Shown in pieces: positions 44,832 to 61,335 of a stretch of 64,000 nt of DNA; the first letter of the stretch is position 1; every line of letters begins with the position of its first letter. A program made the position numbers and the translations under genes. The DNA lies in NCBI GenBank assembly GCA_014155875.1, contig JACEFZ010011695.1, forward strand, positions 45,069 to 109,068, in the 5' to 3' direction. The notes beneath the pieces were generated by a model. The model was given only the letters and a program-made list of their open reading frames with translations, was not told the DNA's origin and ran no database searches. This stretch comes from Cepaea nemoralis (Eukaryota; Mollusca; Gastropoda; Stylommatophora; Helicidae).

Positions 44832-45072
44832 ATAACGAAGCAGGACTAACGAGATCTATTGGTTGAATATAAACAAGCTTTATTTCATATTGATGGCCAC
44901 TACATGATATTATCACAATTCCGTACCGATGGCGACTTCTCTTTCCTAGTCCCAGATGTTGACTGCCTCCTAACAACAAACTACGTCACGACTTGAGCAT
45001 CTTTCTTCCCATTCCATCCTGATGCTCAAGCGTGCTGTAGCTTTGCCCACCTAACATACACCCTCTGCTACA
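44832..45072 (-). repeat. 3' LTR of the pol-less element
   Basis: Matches 52070-52311 except for G/A at 44838 and possibly one length difference. On the sense (minus) strand it has AATAAA near 44880-44886 as a likely polyadenylation signal and a 10-bp inverted repeat CTTGAGCATC/GATGCTCAAG. Confidence 0.9.
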
Positions 45073-49260
<4,188 letters not shown>

Positions 49261-50808
49261 TTAACAGTTATAGAGTGTATCTAAGTTAAATATATCATTG
49301 TCTCTCAGTACATTAGTACGTCTTTCTTTTATTATGTCATCTTCACTATCTGTTGTTAACCTGTTGTTAAAGTACTCAGGTCTTAAGGTCATATATTCTT
49401 CTATTTTTCTTAAGTCACTTTCTGTCGTTGAGTAAATTTCCGCTATCTGTCTATTATTATTCTTCTTCTTAAATGCTTTCTTTCTATTTCCTTTATTTGC
49501 GTCGGTCTGCTCACTGTTTCCTGTATACCTTACGTAACGTTTGTACTTCCCCATCTCGTCTTCAGATGACACACTGATAATAGTTCCTTCATCAGACTCA
49601 TAATAATTTACTGCAGACACGTCGACCCTATTCCCATAGTCAGCTTTAGAACGTGTGACTTTCTTTCTCTTTCTTGGTATTCGTCTCTTAGCCTTCCCTA
49701 CTTTCTTGTCATATAAACTGGTATCTAGTTCTAAAGAGTCACCACCTAAAACTCTGTCCGTCTGTCCACCAGCAAGCTACACCGTATGAGGAAACATCAC
49801 GCTTCGAGTCAGGATCTGTTCGTAGTGCAATTCTCTCATTCTCCGAATCATCAGTATCTATAGTTGTTTCAGCATCACGGTATTTACTATAATATGCGGC
49901 GGTAGAAATATCTTCTCCATAACCTGAACTCTCACACTAATATTTCTACACCATTTAGGGATTAAGTCTATACCTGAGGAACTTGACATGGCAGTACCTC
50001 TATTAACTATCATACTACTATTTCTTTCTTCAATACTTTTCCTCTTTGGTTTCCTTTCGTCTTTGGTTCTCGTCTGTCTATCTTTCTTAACTTCAATTGT
50101 GTCTTCTTTTTCTAATTTCACCTGAGGTGGTTCCGCAATTTCCACCGTCTTAATAGTTTGCGTTCCCTTTTCTATTTTCTTAATTGACTGTACCTGGGTT
50201 GTCTTCTCTACAGTATCCATATGTGTCTGCGTACTATCATTTATCGTATTACTTGTCTGCGTCTGTGTCTCTCGGTCTATTCTCTTTATTAACACCGTCG
50301 TTTTCTTTTCCTGTTCAATCCTAATATTGGCAAGTACTTTAGGAGTCGTTGAATTCTTATCTTTGTGTTCTACTCTGTCCTTCGATCCTGACTTCAAATA
50401 TTGTCTTTGTCTTTTTTCAAACCAGTCGTTACGTCTTTTTCTAGCGGTTGCACTGTGAGAGGGCCAGCCCCATGATTTCTTTGAAAGGTTTCTCTCACGC
50501 CCATTTTTGTATTTATAACAGCTATACCAGTCCGACCTTTCACCATTATGTTTGTTCTCACTGTCTTTTACTCTATATACATCAGGCCTTGGTTCGTCAT
50601 AACCATATTGTCTTCTGTCTTTATTAAGCAATGGCTGTCTCCTGTTATTCTTTCCTACTCCATTACAGTCTACCATAAATCTATAAGGGTCTTGTCTAGT
50701 CGTTCTGTTCTGCAACGTTTCTACAAAATTTTCTACTTCATTAACTGCCACTTTTAACTCTCCTAACCATGTACTGATACGTTGTAATTCTACATGTAGG
50801 TAATTCAT
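49261..50808 (-). pseudogene. gag-like ORF of the pol-less element, two frameshifts
   Basis: One ancestral ORF of about 515 codons is inferred. 50808-49858 (316 residues) starts MNYLHVELQRISTWLGELKV, a possible helical region, then a Trp/Cys/Tyr-rich basic stretch (residues 90-140) and a Lys/Glu/Thr-rich disordered part containing four TQT or TQV motifs at residues 181-218. Near 49920 the coding sense passes to another frame (acidic, TDDSENE), and near 49780 to a third, which continues as a Lys-rich segment into 49620-49261 (119 residues, MSAVNYYESDEGTIISVSSE). There is no zinc knuckle or protease. Its position after the leader suggests Gag; the sequence alone does not prove it. Confidence 0.55.
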
Positions 50809-52020
50809 ATTAACTTCTTTGTAATTTCTATCAAGTTTGAAACAATATTCCTACTTCTTCCTCTGCATATTCCTTGGTACCTGAAAAAAAAAACTCGAAG
50901 TCTTGAGCCTAGCTGAAATTATGCCTGTTTCTCCACTGTACTGTGATGGGTCTGCCTGTTGCCATCTCCTGTTGTTTCCTTTGCTATGCTGAAATATTTC
51001 TATATATAGCAATAAAATCAATTTCACATTTATAACTATCTAATTTAAAGACATGACCGTTGTTACTTCACACAGTAAGAATTGTTCAATCAGTCAATAG
51101 TACTTAAAATGATATTTAAGGTTTACAATTTACCCTAATCTCTGCTCCTGATTCACGAAAGACGGATTCCTCTATGTTCGCTGTCAGGTAGAATTCACAC
51201 GCCAGGAGTCTGCGTTAGTTGAAATGCTACTCAAACCGATCACGTACTTCAGGTAGTTAGGGAGTTTCTTCTTCCAACGTCTCAGTAACTTCAACCCCTG
51301 GTTGGGTCCCTACCAGATTTCTGGCTTCTTTTCACCCTATACAGGGCACATCAAAGCGACGTCTTGAGAACTTCACTAAAGCGATAATTTGGGTCCCCTC
51401 TTCAGTAGGTCGGCAGCCCAGTCTGCCCCTCCCACTTCCGAGAGTCCCCTGACGATATCGCTGCTGTTGATGACCTTTTCATTTCTTCAAATGAGTGATT
51501 GACTTGTTTCTTCAAACTCTCAAAAGGTCACGATTTAACGGTTTTCAGTTCGCTCCAGACAATTTTGATGCGAAGTAGATAACTGCTACTTAATTCGATT
51601 TGTCTTGAAGTTTCTTTTTCCTGAGCCTCTTATTTCAAAGGATCCAGAAAAAACGTGCTGGTTTTTCTCACTCTTTTGCTCAGCAAGATGATAACAATCG
51701 CACAGCAACCCGTCCTGGCAAGCTGGTTTTCATATCTCAGCTGATAATGACTGCCTGTACAGCGAGGCTTCTTGACAAGAGGTCCTTATAGCGAGGATTC
51801 TGAAAAATATTTACAGACAACCACCCCTAGCCGGGCTTTTGGCTGCTGTAACTCTCACAGACGACAGTAGTGGCCATTTATCAACTTCGTTTTAACGTTC
51901 AATACAAGTATAGAACCGTGCCGTAATTCTGTCTCTGGGAAATTGATGCAAGCAGAACAAGGATCTTCAAAACTTTGTATTTACTTCGACGTTTGTTTTA
52001 TATGGACGGCGTATTGAGAT
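50809..52020 (-). other. 5' leader of the pol-less element
   Basis: About 1.2 kb without a supported ORF, between the primer site and the gag-like ORF; it would be the place for packaging signals. Confidence 0.5.
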
Positions 52021-52059
52021 TCCGTGACACTCCAGGTTCTGATCCTGGTCACGGCACCA
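52021..52059 (+). other. primer site extended into a tRNA-His-like minihelix
   Basis: Sense strand TGGTGCCGTGACC is complementary to a tRNA-His 3' end, 10 bases from the LTR. The plus strand continues the match through a T-arm: stem CCAGG (52032-52036) with CCTGG (52044-52048), 7-base loop TTCTGAT, and acceptor 3' strand TCACGGC then ACCA. CCGTGA at 52022-52027 can pair with TCACGG at 52049-52054. Confidence 0.7.
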
Positions 52060-52069
52060 TTTCGTCCTC

Positions 52070-52311
52070 TATAACAAAGCAGGACTAACGAGATCTATTG
52101 GTTGAATATAAACAAGCTTTATTTCATATTGATGGCCACTACATGATATTATCACAATTCCGTACCGATGGCGACTTCTCTTTCCTAGTCCCAGATGTTG
52201 ACTGCCTCCTAACAACAAACTACGTCACGACTTGAGCATCTTTCTTCCCATTCCATCCTGATGCTCAAGCGTGCTGTAGCTTTGCCCACCTAACATACAC
52301 CCTCTGCTACA
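52070..52311 (-). repeat. 5' LTR of the pol-less element
   Basis: Direct repeat of 44832-45072. The inverted repeat CTTGAGCATC (52231-52240) and GATGCTCAAG (52260-52269) could form a 10-bp stem with a 19-base loop. Confidence 0.9.
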
Positions 52312-52315
52312 GGAA

Positions 52316-53300
52316 CAGCGTGCTAACAAGAACACGACAGCTGAAAATATACTGATGAAATACTATGCTGTTCTAAACTACACTGAGGTCACACCAGACA
52401 AGAAAACACAATCAAAGCCGAGCAAATATCCGACATACTATCATGTTACAGATACAGCAGCAGGCAAATACATGATGCACAATTTTTCAATAGTAGAAAT
52501 GGAACAGACGATGACAACTCTAACAATGAAGAATTAAAAAAAAAAAAAAAGAGAGATTGTATCATCACTACTCGTCTGCCATTCCTACATCTTTCCTTGT
52601 ATAACGTCTTCTTTATTTGCTTTATCCCCATCCCACTGGAATCTTCCCTATATATATTCCCACTCCACTCGAATCTTCCCTATAGCGATCACATCCAACC
52701 GCTCCACACTACTTATTTCGCCGGCTCTTTCAATACTGCGTCACTTCCTGTAAACCACCTACAGAGCTCGTTGCACACAGTTCGATGTTTGTGTCTTGGG
52801 ATTTTGATGTCTCCAGAATTCACTAAACGACTCTTCTGGTATAGTTTAAATGTACTTGTGTCAGTGTCTTTTGGTGTGTCCAGACAAAGACTTTCTAGGC
52901 GCAACCTACATTTATGTCAGTTGTGATTGTCTTCTTGTCAAGTTGACCAGTTCCATGTTGGCTTGTTGTTGGTGTCCTCATGTTTTAGCATGTTGAATTT
53001 GTACGTGTACTGCAGCATCCTGTTTGGGGGATGCTCGCAACGGTTGCCGGCAGTTTCCATTCCATCCCCGACACTTGTCAGACATTTCTCAATTACTTGT
53101 CATCTGTTCCCTTAACTTTACGAATGTCCTCCACCTTTACAAGATGTTCAGAAGATGACGTCCTGCTGGTGTTGTGTGTTTTACTCGGACATTACTGAGA
53201 CTGTGTTTTTTTGAAACAAGGCCGGGGCAATGACTCGCCGAGCATCTAACCTAGACAACAGGGGACTTATCTGTCCTTTCACTGCAGAGGGGATGTGGAC
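52316..53300. other. no gene recognised
   Basis: AT-rich to 52560 with a poly-A run at 52536-52550, then apparently unique sequence. No coding similarity seen. Confidence 0.4.
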
Positions 53301-53309
53301 AAAGAACAG

Positions 53310-53691
53310 GGGTGTAGCAGGAGGAGAAAAAGAAGGAAAAGGAAGAAGAGAAGGAAGAGGTAGAGGAGGAGAGAGAAGATGAGGAGGAAGAGGATGAGGG
53401 AGAGGAGGAGAAAGAAGAGGAAAAGGAGGAGGAAGAAAAGGAAGAGGAGGAGGAAAATGAGGAGGAGGAGGAAGAAGAAGAAGAGGAGGAGTTAGAGGAG
53501 GAGGTAAAGGAGGAGGAAGAAGAAAAGGGGGAGGAAGAGGAGGAGGATATGGAGCAGGAGGAGGAGGATGAGGGAGAGGAGGAGGATGAGGGAGAGGAGG
53601 AGGATGAGGAAGAGGAAAAGGAGGATGAAGAAAAGGTGGAGGAGGAAAAGGAGGAGGAAAAGGAGGAGAAGGAAGAGAAGGGGGGGGGGGG
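53310..53691. repeat. purine tract (GGA/GAA)n
   Basis: About 380 bases of nearly pure A/G on the plus strand, ending in poly-G at 53680-53692. The Gmr1-type copy B is inserted at its edge; the same purine tract resumes at 63093. Confidence 0.9.
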
Positions 53692-53696
53692 GTAGA

Positions 53697-54320
53697 TGTC
53701 ATCAAGCGATGCTACAGGCATTACGGGATAAACTTCTCTCGCACCACACAAAAAGATTTGTCAGTCGTACGAGAGGAATTGATTACACATTTTTATTGCC
53801 ACTGGCTCTTTACATTACATAAATGCACAAAACTGTCTCTAATGAATTACACATGAATACACAGAATTTCCTATCACTAGTCGTCCCTAGCCCTACTGCT
53901 AAATCTATCTACTCATCTAAAGAAATACGCATCGACGCTAAGCGATGTGTTCCCTACGAAGTCTGTCCCCCGTCTGACGATTCTCCGCGTGCTGATTACA
54001 CAGTACGCGGAAGGACCTCGTGCGCACTTCGGCTTTTGCGTGCTACATCATTCAACACGCTTAGAGTAGTAGGTCTACTCTTGAGTTCCATTCTAGTGCT
54101 TGGTGTCCATCATGTTGGCGTGATTACACCGTGACCAGAGTGCTTACTCTCTGGTTGACACCTCCGTGTCTCATGAGAGAACTGTTTGACAGTTCCCCTT
54201 CCTATCTACTCCCTACACCTACCCTGCCCTCATGTAGGGGCACTGGGTTACCTCTAATCTACTTGAGGTAGACCACTCATCCCGGGTGGTCTTCCCTCCT
54301 ATCTATTTTAGTCTTTGACA
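53697..54320 (-). repeat. 3' LTR of copy B
   Basis: 624 bp, about 99% identical to 62468-63092. The open frame at 53823-54134 is present in both LTRs on the antisense strand and has no recognisable similarity. Confidence 0.95.
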
Positions 54321-54336
54321 CACACCCTCCCCTCCT
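54321..54336 (-). other. polypurine tract of copy B
   Basis: Minus strand GGAGGGGAGGGTGTG immediately before the 3' LTR, the expected plus-strand primer. Confidence 0.7.
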
Positions 54337-56457
54337 GTGTTGCGTTACAAACTTTGACTCCTGGTTGTGACGCAAGAGGTTTCTAAAAATTAGTGTATCT
54401 AATTTTTGTCAAAGACTACTGATAACTTGGTTCTGGGTAACTCAATAGACCTCTACTGACTATTGTCACAATGTAGTATTACTTTACTTGGCTACTGGTG
54501 ATCGCCACAAACTTGTCTGGTTGGCGTGAGCCCTCTTCTCAATCGCAATATTATATTTATTAGAGGTTTGTCTGAACCGGACCATTGTCTTATAAGACCT
54601 GCCCTCAAATAGTAAATTAACTTACTACCCATACAAAGTTGATTTTCTTAGGATCAACACACGAATTGCTTCATGTCCCCCATATAATATTAAACAACCC
54701 TTGCACAAGCTGTGTGCGACAGGCTTTACCTATCTCGCTTCCGCGTGTAAAGTATCTTTCACTGTTAAGTTAGTGTTTCGCTGTCTATTGTGTCCCCTGA
54801 CCCGGAGTTATCTCCCTTTGATCTAAAAAATGTATGTACTTTACATGTTTGTTTTCCTGGTTGTTTGCGTGTTTGGCTGTACCTAATAATATAATTTACC
54901 TTCTAACATGTGTGTCTGTCTATCATTTGTATGTAAGTTAGTTTTCAAGTGCCATAATCCGGTTAAATGTGGCCACAAACAAGTGTATAACACTAATTCG
55001 TGACTACGTTTCCGTCTTATGAGACTTAAAATACTTTCTCTAAGGTCTACACTAAACTACACACAACACATTCGAGACAGTATATCTCAACATTGAAAGC
55101 AAACGCTTGACGTAGACAAATAATAAAAAGTCGCGTTGAGCGGCAGAAAAAATCCGCTGGTTGTCCTCACTCTCCATTGTATATTTTCCATTTTCTCTTA
55201 CTTTCACACTTCTGTCACACATCTTTTATCCTCCCAATTATTTAAAAACCTTGAAGTGACACTGTACAAGTTTGGCTCAGTTTGAAAAGAGTTGAGCTTA
55301 ATGACTGTGCGTAACTTACTGCACTAGTCATGTATTTACAAAATATTTACATGGATGAAATAGGGTTGCTAGTTTGTACCCTGATATTACTAAACACTAC
55401 ATTCTATTGAAATACTAATACTAGTTCTATCAATATATATATTCTACTTTGTTGCACAAAATCAACCTAATTTAAGGTAAGTAATGTAACTAATTTAAAA
55501 AAATGAAAATGATGTGCGATGAGTTATGTACCTTTCTGAAATGAGTAATGTGAAATGTAACAAATTATAAATAATGGGTTAAAAAAAAAAAAGAATGTTT
55601 TAATGTTTAAATGAAAAAAATATGATTGATAATTTTACTATATATGGTGTAAATGATGTATGTTAAATGTATTATCCTATAAGGTATAAACTAATTTTAA
55701 TCCTAAATGATGAGGTTGTTAAAGTGTTTATCAAGATGGAATGAAATAATGTGAAATGAAATGTACTAACTGGTACTGTTCCTATCTTAACTTTTTATCC
55801 TCGTCTTTAATTTATTATTAAGCTATTATTAAATTTAAAGTATTATCCTAAGTAAGTGGGTAAATTAGTGATTTCTCTAGACTACAAACAAAAATCTATT
55901 ATATTTCCTAAATCTAATCTAAATCTATATTAAAGTAACTAATCTAACTATAATTTATCACTATATTAAAAACATGTTATCATACATATCACAATAAATA
56001 AATATATATACATGGTATTTAACTACCTCAGGTTAGTGGTTGCCATAACGTTCAGAAATTGCTTTCGTTGGCACAGTTCATAGATACACAATTGTCCTGG
56101 GTATATTAAATACACTACACAGTCATACTTGTGTCTTATGGGTATTCTTCCACTCGTAGCGTCCGCTGGTGTCGTAGACAAGTATATTCGTGTCTGTTAT
56201 TTATGCATTGTTCTGACACTGTTCTTCCATGATTAACACAGGTGATTCACCGGAACACAAATGGAGCATATTAAGTAACGAGCTGTCTATGTACACACGG
56301 TGATTCACTTGTTCTTGGAGCACAGTTCTTATTCTACTGTCTATGGACACATGGTGGTTCACTGTTATTAGCACACAGTCCTGATCATGATGTCTATGTA
56401 TTACATAGCATATTTTACACAGGATATTTTAAGTGTACTAAATTAGATATCTTAGAC
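54337..56457 (-). other. 3' non-coding region of copy B
   Basis: About 2.1 kb between the end of pol and the 3' LTR, AT-rich. No envelope-like or other ORF seen. Confidence 0.6.
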
Positions 56458-59400
56458 TCAATCTTCATGTGGAGTATCAGGTATTTCTACCTCAGATGGT
56501 CGACTAAGGGTATCAGCAAGAATGTTGTCCCTACCCTTAATATGCTCTATACTAAAAGTATAATTTTGTAATATTAACGATCACCTGTAGATGCGGTCAT
56601 TGCGATGCACCCCACTTTGTATGACCGTGATTGGGGAGTTGTCGGTCTGTACTACGAAGTGATTACCCGCTAGAAATCGATGTAACTTCCTCACTGAGTA
56701 GATGACACTTAGGGCTTCCAACTCTGATATGGAATATCTGGACTCAGCAGGTGTGATCTTACGGCTCACGTAGCAAATTGGATGGAAGATGCCGTCGTAA
56801 AACTGGCCTAGTACTGCAGCGATGGAAATCCTGCTGGCATCTGTCCTAAGATAATAAACGAGCCTAGGATTAGGCAAACGCAGGATTGGTACATTACTAA
56901 ATAGGAGTTTCAATTTTGACAATGCAGAAATTAATAATGCATCTTTGACATCTAATTTTACTGATGCTTTCAAAACATTTGAAAATACACTTGTGATTTC
57001 AGCTAAGTTCGGTATGAACTTACTATAATAATTTACTAAACCCAGAAGGCTCCTGACCTGCTTCTTTGTTGTAGGCATGGTCAGGTTCATAATTTTAGTA
57101 ACAATTCTATTGTCAGTTTTTAGTTGGCCTTGTGAAATGACATGACCCAAAAATTCAATTTCTTGTAGGCCCAGTTCAACTTTGCTAGGTTTGATAGTGA
57201 GACCGAAGAGTCGCACCCTATCGAAGACATGTCTTAGTTTCAGTAAGTGTGTTGTCCAGTCGTCTGTATGGACACAAATATCATCTATATATGTCACCGT
57301 ATTCGTCACTCCATGTAGTAAATCTCTAGTTAGGCGTACGAAAGTGGCAGGAGCGTTACGAAGTCCGAAAGGAAGAAACCGCCACTCGTAAAGACCTAAA
57401 GGTGTTGAGAATGCAGTAAGATGGATGGATTGAGTCTGCATAGGGACCTGCCAATATCCCTTAGTAAGGTCTAATTTAGAGAAGATTTTGGAGGTGGACA
57501 TATCAAGGATAAGATCTTCGCAGGAAGGAATTGGTTCTGCGTCGATCTTAGTGACATTGTTGAGTTTTCTATAGTCCACACAGAGACGAATTGTGGAGTC
57601 TTTTTTCTTGACCAAGACGATTGGAAAGGAGTACTCAGATGTAGATTTCTGGATGATTCCACTAGCTTCTAAATTAAGAATTTCCTTATTTAGACTTTCT
57701 CTGTAGCTAAGTGGGATAGAGTACGGCCTGCATTTAATAGGCTTAGAGTCCGAAAGAAGGATGGAGTGCTCGATCCTGTCCGTCCTACCTGGAATGTCGG
57801 AAAATATGTCCTTATATTCCGTCACTAATTCTATTGTCTGTCGTCGTTGTTCTTCTGTTAGTCCCGGTTCTAACCGTATACAATCTAATGTGGCAGTCTT
57901 GTCTACAATTGGAACAGGTAGTTCCATCCCGTCGTCGTCTACCTGATTCAGTACGGTTGTGGTGCTAAGTGCGTTTTCTGTATGCTCACTAGGTGTATGC
58001 ATCTTGTCGGCTTTGCCAGTCTCGCTAACTAGTGTAGTTGCGTTGTGTATGTCCGTCGTCTCATCAATAGGTGTGGGTGCATTGTGTTCGTCTGTCTCTA
58101 GTTCTGTCTCTTGTCGTGAAAAGTAGGGTTTCAACATGTTGATATGAAATATCTTTAAGTGTCCGTTTATCGATATTTCATAATCGACATCTGAAATTTT
58201 TCGTACCACTTTGAATGGCCCTTGCCATGAGGTCAATAATAAATTCCGTTTGTCTGGGAGTAAAAGCAGTATGTCTTGATCTGGTTCAAGATTAATAGTC
58301 CTCGCACCTCTATTTGCGTATTGGCGGTAGATTTGACCCTTCCTCTCCAAAGCTGCCTTGGCTATGATACACGATTTCATAATTTTGTCTCGTGTTTCTG
58401 TTACCATTTCATAAGGTGTTTTAGGGGTTGGAATTTCGATCGCATTAGTTACTAACTGATGGTAAATTGTTAGGGGTCCACGTGGGTTAGCCCCGTATAC
58501 TAATTCAAACGGTGAGAAACCCGTGCTTGAATGGGGAATCTCCCGATAGGCGAACAGCACTGTTGGCAACAGTGTATCCCAATCAGCTGGGTTTTCTGCT
58601 GTCACCTTAGCCAGCATATGCTTTAGGTCTCCGTTAATTTTCTCTACTATTCCATTGCTGGCTGGATGATAAGCTGTCGTAAAATGCTGTTTAATTCCTA
58701 ACATTTTCGTAAGGGCTTGCGTTGCAGCCGATATGAATTGGGTTCCACGGTCGGATAAGATGGTACGTGGAAATCCGAATCGTGAGAACAAATGTAGGAA
58801 TACATTGGCAATATCTTTGGAGGTGATGTATTTCAAAGCTACTGCCTCAACCCACCTTGAACATAGGTCTACTAGCGTTAAGATGAAGCGATTTCCTTTG
58901 CTGGACACCTGGTTCAGGGGTCCAACAATATCTACCGCCACACTCTCAAATGGCCTAGAGGCCAGTGTTGAAGGTTGTACTTCAGCTGTAGGATGTTTAC
59001 CCTTACGTACTAGTTGTTGACAGACATTACATGAGCGACAAAATACTTTTATGTCATTACAAAAACCCGGCCAATAAAAATGAGCCTGAATTCTGGCCCT
59101 GGTTTTGTCGTATGCAAGGTGACCAGCAAACGGTGACTCGTGTGCAATCTTTAGCACAGTTTGGCGGTGTTGTACAGGTAACACCGTTTGCTGAATCTCA
59201 TGGTTGCCAGTTGTATAATAACGAGTAAGAATACCATTATTAAGTCTAAAGAACCATGATGCGTTTTTTGTTACTTTGGCTTTTTCTTTTAATAGTTTTA
59301 GATATGGAGACACACTCGGATCAGCTTTTTGCTGGTCTATGAACTTTTGTCTGGTGGTATCATCCGTGCTAGTTGGTGATAGCAACAGTAGTCTTTCCTC

Positions 59401-60204
59401 CTGTAGTGTGTCTTGATGCTTAATAGTATCTGCTCTGGTTGTTGCATTAGCTGCATTTAATTTTTCCCATGCAGCTATTTCTTCGTTAGTGCAATGCTTC
59501 ATTTGGGGTAAGCATCCCAAAATTAAATCAGTACAAGGGTTATCTAAAATAGCACATGTAAAGGTACCAGAAAGGAAAGGAGTGTTAATACGGGCTCTTG
59601 CCAACGGGTAAATTTCGATATTACCCGAAAAGGTTCGGCATTTGACTGAGTCACCTGTATAATCATTTGGATTCACCAGTTCCTTTCTAAGACCGATAAG
59701 AGTGCTCCCACTGTCAAGCAAACATTGGCATGGTATTTCGTTGACCAATGCATTGTGGAACACCAAATTGCCTCTGGAGGCTAATGCTGCATTTACACTC
59801 TCAGTGGAGAATGGTACTGTATGTCCACATTCTAATTTTCCGTCTGCATGAAATTGGTGACATCGCTCACAACTGTCAAAGCTTAAAATATCGTTTACAC
59901 AACAAACATCTTCAGATTGATTAACAGGTAATTCATTCTCGACCTCACACTCAGTCTCACTTCCACTATCAGAAGATGTATCAATCAAAATTGCACTGTT
60001 GGCCTTCATTCTTTGGCGGCCTAGGCACTTATTGGAATAATGCCCGTAGCTAGAACAGAAGAAACATTTGACTGCACGCCTGTATGCATTTCTCTTGTTT
60101 TGTTGTTTCTTAATGACCATCTCAAGATGTGTCGGATAGTTTGGTGATTTATCACACATAGCGTAAGTATCATGAAAAAGTTGGCAATACACACATTTAG
60201 GCAA
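56458..60204 (-). pseudogene. pol: CCHC, protease, integrase, RT, RNase H polyprotein of copy B
   Basis: An open frame of 1207 codons ends at TGA (56581-56583), where copy A has TGG, and a further 41 in-frame codons hold the conserved RNase H end (IKGRDNILADTLSR) to a TGA at 56458. Order: Cys/His cluster (C4, C7, H11, C17), CCHC knuckle (C47, C50, H55, C60), protease DSG (164-166), HHCC integrase zinc region, integrase core D425, D485, E521 (DD35E spacing), linker, RT with YRKLNN, LPFGLRNAPATF and YIDD (972-975), RNase H with TDAS, SELEAL and TDNS. The start at 60204 is only the first Met after the Gag breaks; the coding sense continues upstream. Integrase before RT marks the Gmr1 group. Confidence 0.92.
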
Positions 60205-61335
60205 TTTTTGATCTTTCTTGTCGACTCTCTGAAATGGTTTTTTATTGCTACGATAGCTTTTAGGTTGGTCCTTAACAAAAGAGACTATTTCAGAGTCGAT
60301 GTTTGATGTTTTAAAAATTTCTCTATTCGAGGAAAAATACGCGGAGCCTTTCTTCTCGAATTGTTCTATTGTTTCGATGTCTGACTGCTGAAGGAACTTA
60401 GGCGAAAGGAGATGGGATTGTGGATATGACTTTATCCATGGCTATTAAATTTTTAGTTTTTCAGAAGTCCTTTCCTATTTTTGCTGCACTAAGCCATCTA
60501 TTCAGCACGCTTTGGACATTCGAGACATAATCGATGAAGGTCTCATTTGGTTTTGGTTTTAAGTTAGAAAATTGCACTTGATACCCAGGGGCATCAAGTA
60601 AAAAATGTTGCATTATCCTATCGTGAATGTACTGATAGTTAGATCTAAGGTCAGTTGGTATTGATTCAATAATTTTAAGGGGCTCCCCACTGAGGTTTTT
60701 CATGTAAATCATGGCCCACATATCGATTGGTACTTGATGGTATTTCAGCTGATATTCGACATTTTCTGTCCAAGCTGATATGGAATCTTCTTTACAGAAT
60801 GGCTTAATAATATGTTTGTATTTATTAAGTTTATTCTCTTCTTGCTGACTCTTTAGTTTTGTAGTGGAGATCTCTAAGTGTGAATCTACTTCCATACCTT
60901 TCATCTTTAACTGTGTCTCTGATTCAATCTGTATTTGTTTTTCTTTCACTCTTGCCATTTCATCTATCTCTCTTTGCTTTAACTCTCTCTCCTGATCTAA
61001 TTGTTTTTGTTTTAATTCTCTATCCTGATCTAACTGTTGTTGTTTCATTTCTAACTCCTTTTGTTTAGTTATTTCAGCTAGTTCTACAATCTCCTTATCA
61101 TGATCTAATTGTTTTTGCTTTATCTCCTTATCTTGATCTAATTGTTTTGCTTTATCTCCTTATCTTGATCTAACTGTTTCTGTGCCATCTCTTTTTGGTG
61201 TTGTCTTTCTCGTGCACGTTCATCTCTTTCAGCATCTTTTACTTCCCTAAACTTTTGATCAGCATATTGCTCTAATTCCTTTCCTGTGTGTCCTAATTCC
61301 TTGCCTGCTTGTATGAAATCAGCTAAAGTTGACAT
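60205..61335 (-). pseudogene. gag: Gag-like protein of copy B, frameshifted
   Basis: Starts MSTLADFIQAGKELGHTGKE at 61335. Residues about 45-120 are a coiled coil built from 12-residue repeats of the type LDQDKEIKQKQ. Near 61141 one repeat has four T where its neighbours have five, which breaks the frame; coding resumes and gives the capsid-like part in 61048-60461 (SAWTENVEYQLKYHQVP, NLSGEPLKIIESIP). More single-base changes occur at about 60463, 60445 and 60405, after which the frame runs into pol at EQFEKKGSAYF. The protein would build the particle; this copy cannot make it whole. Confidence 0.85.

Noticed and set aside
52021..52059. Functional tRNA-His gene
   Set aside because: D and anticodon arms are missing, and the position is that of an LTR element primer site.
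53181..53751. Proline-rich and serine-rich ORFs
   Set aside because: Antisense frames of a simple purine tract.
53823..54134. 103-residue ORF repeated at 62593-62904
   Set aside because: It lies in both LTRs, antisense to the element, and is repeated only because the LTRs are; no similarity recognised.
54337..56457. Envelope gene downstream of copy B pol
   Set aside because: No ORF, signal peptide or membrane segment found, so there is no reason to call it a retrovirus-like element.
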